This document shows, in pieces, positions 16,778 through 26,856 of a DNA stretch of 64,000 nt (position 1 is its first letter; every line of letters starts with the position of its first letter). This DNA comes from Oscillospiraceae bacterium. Its GTDB lineage: Bacteria > Bacillota > Clostridia > UBA1212 > SIG427. The notes under the pieces are model-generated. The model made no database searches. It saw nothing but the letters and a program-made list of their open reading frames with translations, and was not told the origin of the DNA. A program made the position numbers and the translations under genes. The stretch covers positions 227,316 through 291,315 of the forward strand of contig SVJE01000001.1 of assembly GCA_015069135.1 (NCBI GenBank), in the 5' to 3' direction.

Positions 16778-18506
16778 AATTATTTTATTAGTCCTGATTG
16801 TTCCAATGTTCGTATGTTCACTTCCGGCTAAGGCTATTCCTACGCCGGAAGTGATTACAGGTGATGTTAATGCTGATAAACAGGTTACAACTTCAGATTA
16901 TATGCTGATTAAGAGTGTTATTTCCGGCAGTACAACATCTACCAGTACTAAAAATAAAGCCGATGTAAATCTTGACAGTAGAGTAACTACAATGGATTAT
17001 TTTGTTGTTAAAAGAATTATACTTGGTGAAAGTTTTAATTTTAAAAAACCTTTGGTTCCTTTGGCCGCACAACCTGCTATAAACGACCCTGGTAATAGAA
17101 TTACATATACTGTTTCCGGTGTGTTTACAAATAACATGGTATTGCAAAGAGATAAAGTAATACGTGTCTGGGGTTGGAGTAATAATAAAGGTGGATATAT
17201 TTATGGTGAATTATTTGGTGAGAAACGATATGCTCAGATAAATAGTTCCGGTGAATGGGTACTTGAATTTTCACCACATGAATATACAACAACAGGTACC
17301 ACTCTTAAGATTTATCCTAAGAATGGAACGGCAACTACTTTCAGTAATATTTTGATTGGTGATGTTTGGTTGGTATCCGGTCAGTCTAATGCTGAGTATT
17401 CCTTTAAAGAAATGGCTGTTTATTTTAAAGAGTGCTATAACTATATTGACTCTACAGATAATATCAGACTTTTCAGAACCAATAAGAGTGATGCTCATAA
17501 TTCCAGTGGTCAACTTGTTGTTTCCGGTGTTCAGAAGGATGTAATTAACAGAAGTTACAAATGGACCACAACAACTAAATCTACTGTTGAACCTTTTTCA
17601 GCTGTTGGATATTCTTTTGTTAAAGAACTTTCTAATTATACTGATGTTCCTCAAGGTATTGTTATGGCTGCAGCCGGTGGTTGTGTTCTTCATGAATTTA
17701 TGGATCCTGCAACCGGTGCCGGTTTTTCTAATGCAGGTTCAGTATGGGTAAATGAGAATAACTCTATTTATAAATATTTTATTGCTCCTTTTAAGCATAT
17801 GACAATGAGAGGTATCCTTTTCTATCAGGGTGAATCAAATAATACAATGTGGTCAACTTATGCAAACGAATTACAAGCTTGTGTAGCCGGATGGAGAAAA
17901 CAATTTGATAGTTCATTTGAATTCTATAACATTCAATGTACATCACATTCTGCTTTGGTACAGGCATTTCCGGGACTTCCTGCATTAAGAGCTTCACAGT
18001 ATGATGCTTATAATCTGATTGGAGATTCTTACCTTATATCAACTTTGGATGTTGGTTATAGATTAAGACCATCCAATGAACCTGAAGAGGATTATGCTCA
18101 TACGTTTGATAAGAAGACAATTGGTCAACGTGCTGCACATATTGCTTTGGCAAAAGTATATAAAAATCCTGCTTTTAAGTACGATTATGTAGCTTGTCCT
18201 ATGCCTATAAACTACACATGGAATTCTACGGGAAAGACTGTTACGATTGATTTTGAAAATGTTGGTAGCGGACTTAAAGCTTATTCAGGAAGTCTTATAG
18301 GATTCAGTTTCCAGACCAATAGCGGAGCTTTAGTCAAAGCGTCTGCTGTTGTAGTTGATAAAGATACTGTAAGAGTTACAATGCCTAACAGAACTGATCT
18401 TGCTATTCTTTGTTATGCTTATGAACATTCAGCATTATTGGAAGAAGCAAATCTTGTTAACAGTAACAATATTCCTGCACCAACATTCAGATTAGGAAAG
18501 AAGTAA
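16755..18506 (+). CDS. Dockerin-bearing sialate O-acetylesterase-like enzyme (array copy 2)
   Basis: A 583-residue secreted enzyme: signal peptide (about 1-27), type I dockerin (36-94), SASA/SGNH catalytic domain and beta tail. The dockerin has two calcium-loop repeats, D37-D48 (DVNADKQVTTSD) and D70-D81 (DVNLDSRVTTMD), each followed by a helix. Nucleophile S211 lies in LVSGQSNAEYS, and the Asp/His pair in EEDYAHTF matches copy 1. The dockerin predicts docking to a cohesin on a scaffoldin. The ATG overlaps the end of copy 1, with AAAGGAG 13 bases upstream, a long spacing that suggests coupling. A strong terminator follows, closing the first pair. Confidence 0.93.
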   Translation: MNRLWLVKIILLVLIVPMFVCSLPAKAIPTPEVITGDVNADKQVTTSDYMLIKSVISGSTTSTSTKNKADVNLDSRVTTMDYFVVKRIILGESFNFKKPLVPLAAQPAINDPGNRITYTVSGVFTNNMVLQRDKVIRVWGWSNNKGGYIYGELFGEKRYAQINSSGEWVLEFSPHEYTTTGTTLKIYPKNGTATTFSNILIGDVWLVSGQSNAEYSFKEMAVYFKECYNYIDSTDNIRLFRTNKSDAHNSSGQLVVSGVQKDVINRSYKWTTTTKSTVEPFSAVGYSFVKELSNYTDVPQGIVMAAAGGCVLHEFMDPATGAGFSNAGSVWVNENNSIYKYFIAPFKHMTMRGILFYQGESNNTMWSTYANELQACVAGWRKQFDSSFEFYNIQCTSHSALVQAFPGLPALRASQYDAYNLIGDSYLISTLDVGYRLRPSNEPEEDYAHTFDKKTIGQRAAHIALAKVYKNPAFKYDYVACPMPINYTWNSTGKTVTIDFENVGSGLKAYSGSLIGFSFQTNSGALVKASAVVVDKDTVRVTMPNRTDLAILCYAYEHSALLEEANLVNSNNIPAPTFRLGKK

Positions 18507-18521
18507 TTGTAATTTGATGAT

Positions 18522-18558
18522 AAAAACACTGTGGCTATAAACCACAGTGTTTTTATAT
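18522..18558 (+). terminator. Perfect 13-bp hairpin terminator inside the esterase array
   Basis: AAAAACACTGTGG (18522-18534) pairs perfectly with CCACAGTGTTTTT (18542-18554) around the loop CTATAAA. It separates esterase copies 1-2 from copies 3-4. Confidence 0.9.
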
Positions 18559-18591
18559 TGTAAAAATATTATTCATAAGCAATTAACAATA

Positions 18592-18616
18592 AATGTTGTA
18601 TAATATTTTCAACATT
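18592..18616 (+). promoter_or_regulatory. Inverted repeat around the -10 box of the second esterase pair
   Basis: TATAAT at 18599-18604 is a good -10 box about 26 bases before the copy 3 start, with no clear -35. AATGTTG (18592-18598) and CAACATT (18610-18616) form a perfect inverted repeat flanking this box with an 11-base centre, as expected for a repressor operator. Binding is inferred. Confidence 0.5.
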
Positions 18617-18633
18617 TTATTCAGAGGTTAATG

Positions 18634-20355
18634 ATGAAAAAAATATTTGAAAGATTTCTTTTTATAACAATTGTATTATCAATGATTTTTAGTTTATTCT
18701 CAGCACAGGGTATTCCAGTAAAGGAAACTCTTCATGGAGATGTTGATAAAGATGGTAAAGTTTTGGCAGCTGACTATATGCTTATTAAGTCTGTGCTTAA
18801 AGGTGATAGACCGTTGGCAGAGTTTTTAGTTAATTCTGATGTGAATTATGATAACAGAGTAACATCGATTGATTATATTTTAGTTAAAAAAATTATTTCC
18901 GGTCAGAAATTTTATCTTGTTAAAAATGAACCTTTGGCAGCTCAACCTGCTATAAATGATACAGGAAAAAAGATTACATATACTGTTTCTGGTGTTTTTT
19001 CTGACAATATGGTTATACAAAGAGATAAGGTTATTAATGTCTGGGGCTGGAGTAATAACAAAGGCGGATATATTTATGGTGAACTTTTTGGTGAAAAAAG
19101 ATATGCAAAAATAGACAATAATGGTCAATGGATGCTTCAGTTTTCACCTCATAAATATACAACAATCGGTACTACTTTAAAAATTTATCCTAAGAATGGT
19201 AATATAACCACATTTAATAATATTCTTATTGGCGATGTATGGTTAGTGTCCGGTCAGTCCAATGCTGAATATATGTTCAGTCAGATGGCTGAATACTATA
19301 CAGATTCCTATGACTATATTGATGTAAACGACAATATCAGATTACTTAAAATTGATAAAAGTGACAATTCCTCTTTGAAGGTGACAGGTCTTCAGAAGGA
19401 TTTTGTAAATAAAAATAATAAGTGGACAAAAACTACACTTTCTGAAGTTAGTGAATTTTCTGCTTTAGGTTACATGTTTGCTAAAGAAATTTCTGAATAT
19501 TCTGATGTTCCTCAAGGAATGGTTATGGCAGCAGCAGGTGGTTGTATACTACAGGAGTTTATGGACCCTACAACCGGAAGTAATTATGATAATAAAAATG
19601 CAATATGGACATATGAACCTAATAGCATATACAAATATTATATTGCTCCATTTAAAAACATGACTTTAAGAGGTGTTCTGTTCTATCAGGGTGAATCCAA
19701 TCAGGGTGAAAAATTTGCTTATTATGATAAATTAGTGGATTTTGTTAATGGATGGAGAAGAGAGTTTGATAGTGATTTTATATTTATTAATTTCCAATGT
19801 ACATCACATATTTTATTTGGTGATCTTCCAAAGCTTAAGGTTGCTCAGTTAGAAGCTTATAAAGTTATTGATGATTCATACATTATACCAACTAATGATG
19901 CAGGTTGGGGAAATAAGGGAGATGGGGAAGACAGAGCTCATCCTTATGATAAAATTACTATTGGTAAAAGGGCTGCACATCTTGCACTTTCTGAAGTTTT
20001 CCGATTAAATGAATTTAAATCTGATTATGCAAATTGTCCGATGCCTATAAATGCAACTTGGACTGACAGTAAGGTAATTATAGATTTTGAAAATGTTGGT
20101 GATGGTTTAAAAACTTATAGTGGTGATTTGGTAGGTTTCAAATTTGCTAATGCAAAAGAACAGATTATCTATAATATTACTCCTGAAGCAAAAATTATAG
20201 ATAAGAATACTGTTGAGGTTTATTTACCTGAAGATACTTCTAATATTATTTCTGTATGTTATGCAAGAGAACCAAGAGCATTGTTTGAACATGCAAATCT
20301 TTTAAATAGTTTTAATGTTCCTGCTCCTACATTTGAATTATATAAGGAAGGTTAA
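18634..20355 (+). CDS. Dockerin-bearing sialate O-acetylesterase-like enzyme (array copy 3)
   Basis: A 573-residue secreted enzyme with signal peptide (1-25), dockerin loops D36-D47 (DVDKDGKVLAAD) and D69-D80 (DVNYDNRVTSID), and a SASA/SGNH domain with nucleophile S209 in LVSGQSNAEYM. The C-terminal catalytic pair sits in EDRAHPYDK, as in copy 4 but unlike copies 1-2 (DYAHTF), so the array splits into two subtypes. ATG 18634 is preferred over the adjacent ATG 18631 because AGAGG is then 6 bases rather than 3 bases upstream. It is first in the second transcription unit, 3 bases before copy 4. Confidence 0.93.
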   Translation: MKKIFERFLFITIVLSMIFSLFSAQGIPVKETLHGDVDKDGKVLAADYMLIKSVLKGDRPLAEFLVNSDVNYDNRVTSIDYILVKKIISGQKFYLVKNEPLAAQPAINDTGKKITYTVSGVFSDNMVIQRDKVINVWGWSNNKGGYIYGELFGEKRYAKIDNNGQWMLQFSPHKYTTIGTTLKIYPKNGNITTFNNILIGDVWLVSGQSNAEYMFSQMAEYYTDSYDYIDVNDNIRLLKIDKSDNSSLKVTGLQKDFVNKNNKWTKTTLSEVSEFSALGYMFAKEISEYSDVPQGMVMAAAGGCILQEFMDPTTGSNYDNKNAIWTYEPNSIYKYYIAPFKNMTLRGVLFYQGESNQGEKFAYYDKLVDFVNGWRREFDSDFIFINFQCTSHILFGDLPKLKVAQLEAYKVIDDSYIIPTNDAGWGNKGDGEDRAHPYDKITIGKRAAHLALSEVFRLNEFKSDYANCPMPINATWTDSKVIIDFENVGDGLKTYSGDLVGFKFANAKEQIIYNITPEAKIIDKNTVEVYLPEDTSNIISVCYAREPRALFEHANLLNSFNVPAPTFELYKEG

Positions 20356-20358
20356 TGT

Positions 20359-22095
20359 ATGAAAAAGTTTGTTAAATTTGTTGCTTTAATTTTATTATTT
20401 GTAAATATAGTTGGTGTTTTACCTATATTTGCGAACTCTGAATCTCAGATTATATCCGGAGATGTAAATGAGGATACTTTAGTTGACTCTAAAGATTTTG
20501 GATTAATTAAAAAGATTGCTGAAGGCAGAACTTTTTCAGTAGCTATACAGGATGGCTCTGATCTTAATAAAGATCATAAAGTTACTACAACGGACTATTT
20601 AAAAACAAAAGCTATTTCATTGGGTCGTGAAGTTTCTGTTGAAGTTTTAAATGTTTCATTACCGAAACAGCCTGAGATAAATGATCCCGGAGAAGAAATT
20701 GAGTATACCGTATCAGGTGTATTTACTGACAATATGGTGCTTCAAAGAGACAAGATTATTAATGTCTGGGGTTGGAGTAACGATATCGGTGGATATATTT
20801 ACGGTGAACTTTTTGGTGAGAAAAGGTATGCTAAGATTTCTTCAAACGGAGAGTGGGTGTTAAGATTTTCGCCTCATGAATATACAACTGAGGAAACATC
20901 TCTTACTATTTATCCTTTAAATGGTAAAAAGAGCGTTTTTGAGAATATTTTAATTGGTGATGTATGGCTTGTTTCCGGTCAGTCCAATGCAGAATATATG
21001 TTCAGTCAGATGGCTGAATATTACACAGATTCCTATGACTTTATTGATGAAAAAGATAATATCAGACTTCTTAAAATTGATAAAAGTGATGCCTATGGTG
21101 GTGGAAATCATTTAATAGTTAAAGGTGTTCAAAAAGATATAATTAATAAAAACAATAAATGGAGAAAGACAACTAAAGCTTCTGTTGATCCTTTTTCTGC
21201 TTTAGGATATATGTTTGCAAAAGAACTTTCTAAACATACGGATATACCACAGGGAATGGTTATGGCAGCTGCCGGTGGATGTATTTTACAGGAATTTATG
21301 GACCCTGCTACAGGAAAGAATTATGATAATAAAAATGCTGTATGGAATTCAGAAACCAATTCAATCTATAAATATTATATAGCTCCTTTTACACATATGT
21401 CTATGAGAGGTGTGCTTTTCTACCAGGGTGAATCCAATCAGGGAGAGAAGGCTAAGTATAAAGATAAGCTTATTGAATTTGTTAAAGGATGGAGAAAACA
21501 ATTTGACAGTGATTTTCTTTTCTATAACTTCCAGTGTTCTACCCATCCTTTGTTTGGGGATTTACCTGTGGTAAGAGATGCTCAGCTTGATGCTTATGTA
21601 GAAATTCCGGATTCATATATTATTCCGACAATTGATGCCGGATGGGGAACAAAGGGAAATGGTGAAGACAGATCCCATCCTTATGATAAGAAAACTATAG
21701 GAATTAGAGCTGCAAGATTTGCTTTGGCACAGCTTTATAAAGTTGATGGTTATGATATGGAATACTACAGTTGTCCAATTCCTGTAAGTGCCACATGGGG
21801 TACTGATAAAGTTACTATTGATTTTGAAAATGTTGGCGATGGCCTTAAAGCTTTTGAAGGTGAACTTATTGGTTTTAAATTTGCCAATAAGAAGGGGAGG
21901 ATTATTAGAAATTTAGATGCCGTAGCAAAGATTGTAGATAAGGATACAGTTGAAGTTTCTATTCCTGCTGAAAAGGCTGATGATATTTACTATGTTTGTT
22001 ATGCAAGAGAAATGAATTCTCTTCTTAAGGATGCAAATCTTGTGAATAGCAATGATATTCCTACACCTACATTTGAGTTTCTTAAAGAAGAATAA
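20359..22095 (+). CDS. Dockerin-bearing sialate O-acetylesterase-like enzyme (array copy 4)
   Basis: A 578-residue secreted enzyme with signal peptide (about 1-26), dockerin loops D35-D46 (DVNEDTLVDSKD) and D68-D79 (DLNKDHKVTTTD), a linker, and a SASA/SGNH domain with nucleophile S209 and an Asp/His pair in EDRSHPYDK. The dockerin is the most divergent of the three: the second loop begins D-L-N, and the helices lack the usual Tyr-Met/Ile pattern, so its partner may differ. AAGGAAGG (20344-20351) is 7 bases before the ATG. A terminator with a seven-T tail follows. Confidence 0.92.
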   Translation: MKKFVKFVALILLFVNIVGVLPIFANSESQIISGDVNEDTLVDSKDFGLIKKIAEGRTFSVAIQDGSDLNKDHKVTTTDYLKTKAISLGREVSVEVLNVSLPKQPEINDPGEEIEYTVSGVFTDNMVLQRDKIINVWGWSNDIGGYIYGELFGEKRYAKISSNGEWVLRFSPHEYTTEETSLTIYPLNGKKSVFENILIGDVWLVSGQSNAEYMFSQMAEYYTDSYDFIDEKDNIRLLKIDKSDAYGGGNHLIVKGVQKDIINKNNKWRKTTKASVDPFSALGYMFAKELSKHTDIPQGMVMAAAGGCILQEFMDPATGKNYDNKNAVWNSETNSIYKYYIAPFTHMSMRGVLFYQGESNQGEKAKYKDKLIEFVKGWRKQFDSDFLFYNFQCSTHPLFGDLPVVRDAQLDAYVEIPDSYIIPTIDAGWGTKGNGEDRSHPYDKKTIGIRAARFALAQLYKVDGYDMEYYSCPIPVSATWGTDKVTIDFENVGDGLKAFEGELIGFKFANKKGRIIRNLDAVAKIVDKDTVEVSIPAEKADDIYYVCYAREMNSLLKDANLVNSNDIPTPTFEFLKEE

Positions 22096-22103
22096 AATAA
22101 AAG

Positions 22104-22138
22104 CTCTGAAGTCTTGTTTGGATTTCAGAGTTTTTTTG
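22104..22138 (+). terminator. Terminator of the esterase array
   Basis: CTCTGAA (22104-22110) pairs with TTCAGAG (22124-22130), extended by two pairs inside after a mismatch, and is followed directly by seven T. Confidence 0.85.
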
Positions 22139-22139
22139 T

Positions 22140-22168
22140 TTGACAAAAGAAGCCAAGGGTTTTAATAT
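22140..22168 (+). promoter_or_regulatory. Promoter remnant of the amidase pseudogene
   Basis: TTGACA at 22140-22145 and TAATAT at 22163-22168 with a 17-base spacer; a TATAAT overlaps three bases further on. It still faces the pseudogene. Confidence 0.5.
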
Positions 22169-22209
22169 AATATTAGTTTTATTCGAAAATTAATAGAGGA
22201 GGAAACCCT

Positions 22210-22519
22210 ATGTTTAAAAGATTCCTTAAGGTTGTTGCATTTACTCTTGTTGTGGTAATGCCATTACTTATGACACCTCAGGAAATCCTCTTACATACTA
22301 CAATGGCATGAACTTTACCTGGGTAGACGGAAGAAAACTTTCCACACTTGCCGGTAACGGAATAAATGCAAGCTATGTGTACAATGGTATGGAACAAAAA
22401 TGCCAGCTGTTTTAGTGGAATGTGGATATATCGGAGGCGATTTTGATTACTGTCTAAACAATTATACTAAAATTGCTTATGCGATATATATGGGTATAGT
22501 AAGATATATTAGGATATAA
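22210..22519 (+). pseudogene. Degraded N-acetylmuramoyl-L-alanine amidase
   Basis: GAGGAGG at 22196-22202 precedes an ATG that begins a signal-peptide-like stretch (MFKRFLKVVAFTLVVVMPLL) ending in a stop at about 22311. A second frame from 22284 continues with YYNGMNFTWVDGRKLS and NGINASYVYNGM, then stops. A third frame from 22400 reads MPAVLVECGYIGG and IAYAIYMGIVRYI before a stop at 22519. The last piece matches the C-terminal end of Amidase_3 enzymes, where PAVLVECG-F/Y-I is a conserved strand. The central catalytic domain with the zinc ligands is gone. Three frames and a large deletion argue against a sequencing error. It fills most of the 450-base stretch without an intact gene between 22096 and 22546. 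Confidence 0.75.
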
Positions 22520-22546
22520 TGTTAATCCTGTAACTTGGGAGGAGTT

Positions 22547-22969
22547 ATGTTAAAAAAGATTATTATATTTAATTTAGTTCTATTATTTTTTATATTACAC
22601 TTTACTTTTTTATTTCCAGGGTTTTATCTTAACATTCTTTCTTTAAATTTGGAGGAAAACAGAGCTATTAAGGGCATAATATTGGATGCTGTTAAAGACA
22701 GGTGTTCTGTATTGTTTGATTACGAAAAATCAGAGATATATGACGAATCTGCTTCTGATGAGATTATTCAGTTTGATGAGTTGGCAAAAATAAAAAAAGG
22801 TTACTTGTGTGTGATCGACATGGGATTTATGATAAATACTGAGAAAAAAGACAATAAAACATATTATGTAGTAGTTAAAAGTTATTATCCTGAGAATGTT
22901 TATTATCATTTTGAAGTACAGAATAAGGATGGAACGTATTTAATTACACAGTATTTATTGGATGTTTGA
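22547..22969 (+). CDS. Small exported or membrane-anchored orphan protein
   Basis: A 140-residue protein not recognised. Residues 4-27 are strongly hydrophobic, acting as an uncleaved anchor or signal peptide, and the rest is a soluble domain of alternating charged and aromatic residues ending in YLITQYLLDV. ATG 22547 is preferred over an in-frame TTG at 22535; the SD-like GGGAGGAG at 22538-22544 lies between the two and sits close (3 bases) to the ATG. It stands alone between the pseudogene and another orphan, in a poorly conserved patch. Confidence 0.6.
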   Translation: MLKKIIIFNLVLLFFILHFTFLFPGFYLNILSLNLEENRAIKGIILDAVKDRCSVLFDYEKSEIYDESASDEIIQFDELAKIKKGYLCVIDMGFMINTEKKDNKTYYVVVKSYYPENVYYHFEVQNKDGTYLITQYLLDV

Positions 22970-23089
22970 GCAACTGAATAAATTTTTGTTTTGTGGTAAT
23001 CTGGTAACTGTAACAGAAACAACATACATTGCTTACTTAAAACCAATCAAATACAAAAGATATAAGTCACATGTCTAATGCCTTTTGCA

Positions 23090-23128
23090 ATACTGTTAAA
23101 TTAAAAGAATTAACATAACAGACAGTAT
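23090..23128 (+). other. Inverted repeat upstream of the orphan lipoprotein gene
   Basis: ATACTGT (23090-23096) and ACAGTAT (23122-23128) are perfect arms, with a nested TGTTAA/TTAACA pair (23094-23099 and 23110-23115). It lies in the 189-base gap 22970-23158, where no promoter with both boxes is convincing. It could be an operator or leader hairpin. Confidence 0.3.
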
Positions 23129-23158
23129 CGTTTTGGAGATGACAAAGGGGGATTTTTT

Positions 23159-23557
23159 TTGGTTAGAAAACTTTGTTTAATTGGTATGATTATTATGCTT
23201 TTTTTTACGGGATGTGTTTCTGTTGACATAATTGATAAAGATGAGCTTTATACTAGAAATGATGTTGAATTTATGAAAGAATCTTCATCATTTGGGAAAG
23301 GCAGACTTGATGATGTTTATGTGGCTTTGGATTATGTTTATTCAGATAAAACAATTGCTGAAAAACATGGAAGCTCATTTGAAATCACTTCGGACGATAT
23401 ATGTACTATTCTATCAGAAGGCGAGAGTTTCTTTTTTTCGTTTGTATATAAAGGGGTTGCAGAGTTTACTTTTTCAATAGACGAAACAGTTTATCAAGTG
23501 TGCTTGTCGAAAGGATATTTTTCAAAGTGGAAGATTGATAGTTGTGAAGAAATCTAA
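23159..23557 (+). CDS. Small orphan lipoprotein with TTG start
   Basis: A 132-residue protein not recognised. The N-terminus has a short basic segment, a hydrophobic run and a lipobox (FFTGC, Cys about 20), predicting a membrane-tethered lipoprotein facing outward. The mature part holds a mix of acidic helices and strands ending FSKWKIDSC. TTG 23159 is chosen because AAGGGGG at 23145-23151 sits 7 bases before it; the first ATG would remove the basic n-region of the signal. No homologue lies in the window. Confidence 0.65.
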   Translation: MVRKLCLIGMIIMLFFTGCVSVDIIDKDELYTRNDVEFMKESSSFGKGRLDDVYVALDYVYSDKTIAEKHGSSFEITSDDICTILSEGESFFFSFVYKGVAEFTFSIDETVYQVCLSKGYFSKWKIDSCEEI

Positions 23558-23650
23558 ATTGAAAATATAGACTGGTGTGGAAAAATATTAGTGTATAAAA
23601 TATAAATCATATGCATACAGAAATAAATATTTAAATTAAATCTGATGCAA

Positions 23651-24301
23651 CTACACCTGTGGTATCTTATCTACATTTGGATCAGGATGCTTTTTAAGAT
23701 GACTTCGTTCATTAAACATAGTACATACAGGAAGTGTAGCTTCTTCGTTATTGAAATGAAAAGCTGTAATTCCGGTGGTGTACATAACAGCCTGTGCCAT
23801 GATTTTATTAACAGGAACATTAAACAGGTGAGCGAACAGTATAGGGCTCATGTTTCCGTGGCAAAACAGAGCTATTTTGATGTTGCTTGGAATATGAGGA
23901 ATGTATTTATCATTTTTTCTTTCGTAACCATGTGAGCCTAAAATAGAGTCTATACCGGCATGTATTCTTTCTTCAATCTGAGCATAGGGCATTCCTTTGA
24001 ATCTTTCGGCTTCATACCATCTGAAACCTTTATCAATACATTCATCAGAAAGAAACTCAGGATTTGGTATATACAAAGGTCCGATTTCCTGTGCCCAGGG
24101 CTGAATCAGAATATTCTTGCCGAGAATATCAGCAAGAGGTTTGGCAGTGTCTTTTGCTCTTCCCAAAGGAGAGCTATATATATAGTCAATTCCTTCTTTT
24201 AAAAGTCTTTTTCCTAAAGCTTCTGCCTGCTTCCAACCATATTCAGTTAAAGTATCATTGTCATAGTCAGGATCACCATGTCTTATTATATATAAATCCA
24301 T
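23651..24301 (-). CDS. Histidine phosphatase family protein (phosphoglycerate-mutase-like)
   Basis: A 216-residue protein with the RHG phosphatase signature near the start (LYIIRHGDPDY, His8), the catalytic region YSSPLGRAKDTA near residues 42-53 and the second histidine in LFCHGNMSP. These form the phosphohistidine active site of the family, which includes cofactor-dependent phosphoglycerate mutases and many small-molecule phosphatases. The insert and C-terminal tail make a broad-specificity phosphatase more likely than a glycolytic mutase; the substrate is unknown. GGAGG lies 7 bases before the ATG, and the gene is 2 bases after the upstream orphan, so both are probably one transcript. Confidence 0.88.
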   Translation of the reverse strand: MDLYIIRHGDPDYDNDTLTEYGWKQAEALGKRLLKEGIDYIYSSPLGRAKDTAKPLADILGKNILIQPWAQEIGPLYIPNPEFLSDECIDKGFRWYEAERFKGMPYAQIEERIHAGIDSILGSHGYERKNDKYIPHIPSNIKIALFCHGNMSPILFAHLFNVPVNKIMAQAVMYTTGITAFHFNNEEATLPVCTMFNERSHLKKHPDPNVDKIPQV

Positions 24302-24303
24302 AA

Positions 24304-26781
<2,478 letters not shown>

Positions 26782-26792
26782 CCGGTTTTCCC

Positions 26793-26821
26793 TTGCGGAT
26801 TTATATGACCGGTGGTAAACT
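26793..26821 (+). promoter_or_regulatory. Candidate promoter of the UDP-sugar/two-component/hprK operon
   Basis: TTGCGG at 26793-26798 and TAAACT at 26816-26821 with a 17-base spacer, in the only gap upstream of this seven-gene run. Inverted repeat CCGGT (26782-26786) and ACCGG (26808-26812) overlaps the region. Confidence 0.4.
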
Positions 26822-26856
26822 AATAAAGAATTTGAAGAAATAAGGGGCATTGAATT

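Noticed and set aside
15179..18506. Single frameshifted esterase instead of two genes
   Set aside because: Each copy has its own signal peptide and full catalytic domain; the 23-base overlap is a normal gene junction.
15179..22095. Complete cellulosome locus
   Set aside because: Dockerins are present but no cohesin, scaffoldin or sortase/anchor gene occurs in the window.
23090..23128. Transcription terminator
   Set aside because: The inverted repeat is not followed by a T run and its loop is long.
26782..26856. Riboswitch or T-box before the UDP-sugar pyrophosphorylase gene
   Set aside because: The 75-base gap is too short and has only a 5-bp inverted repeat and a promoter-like pair.
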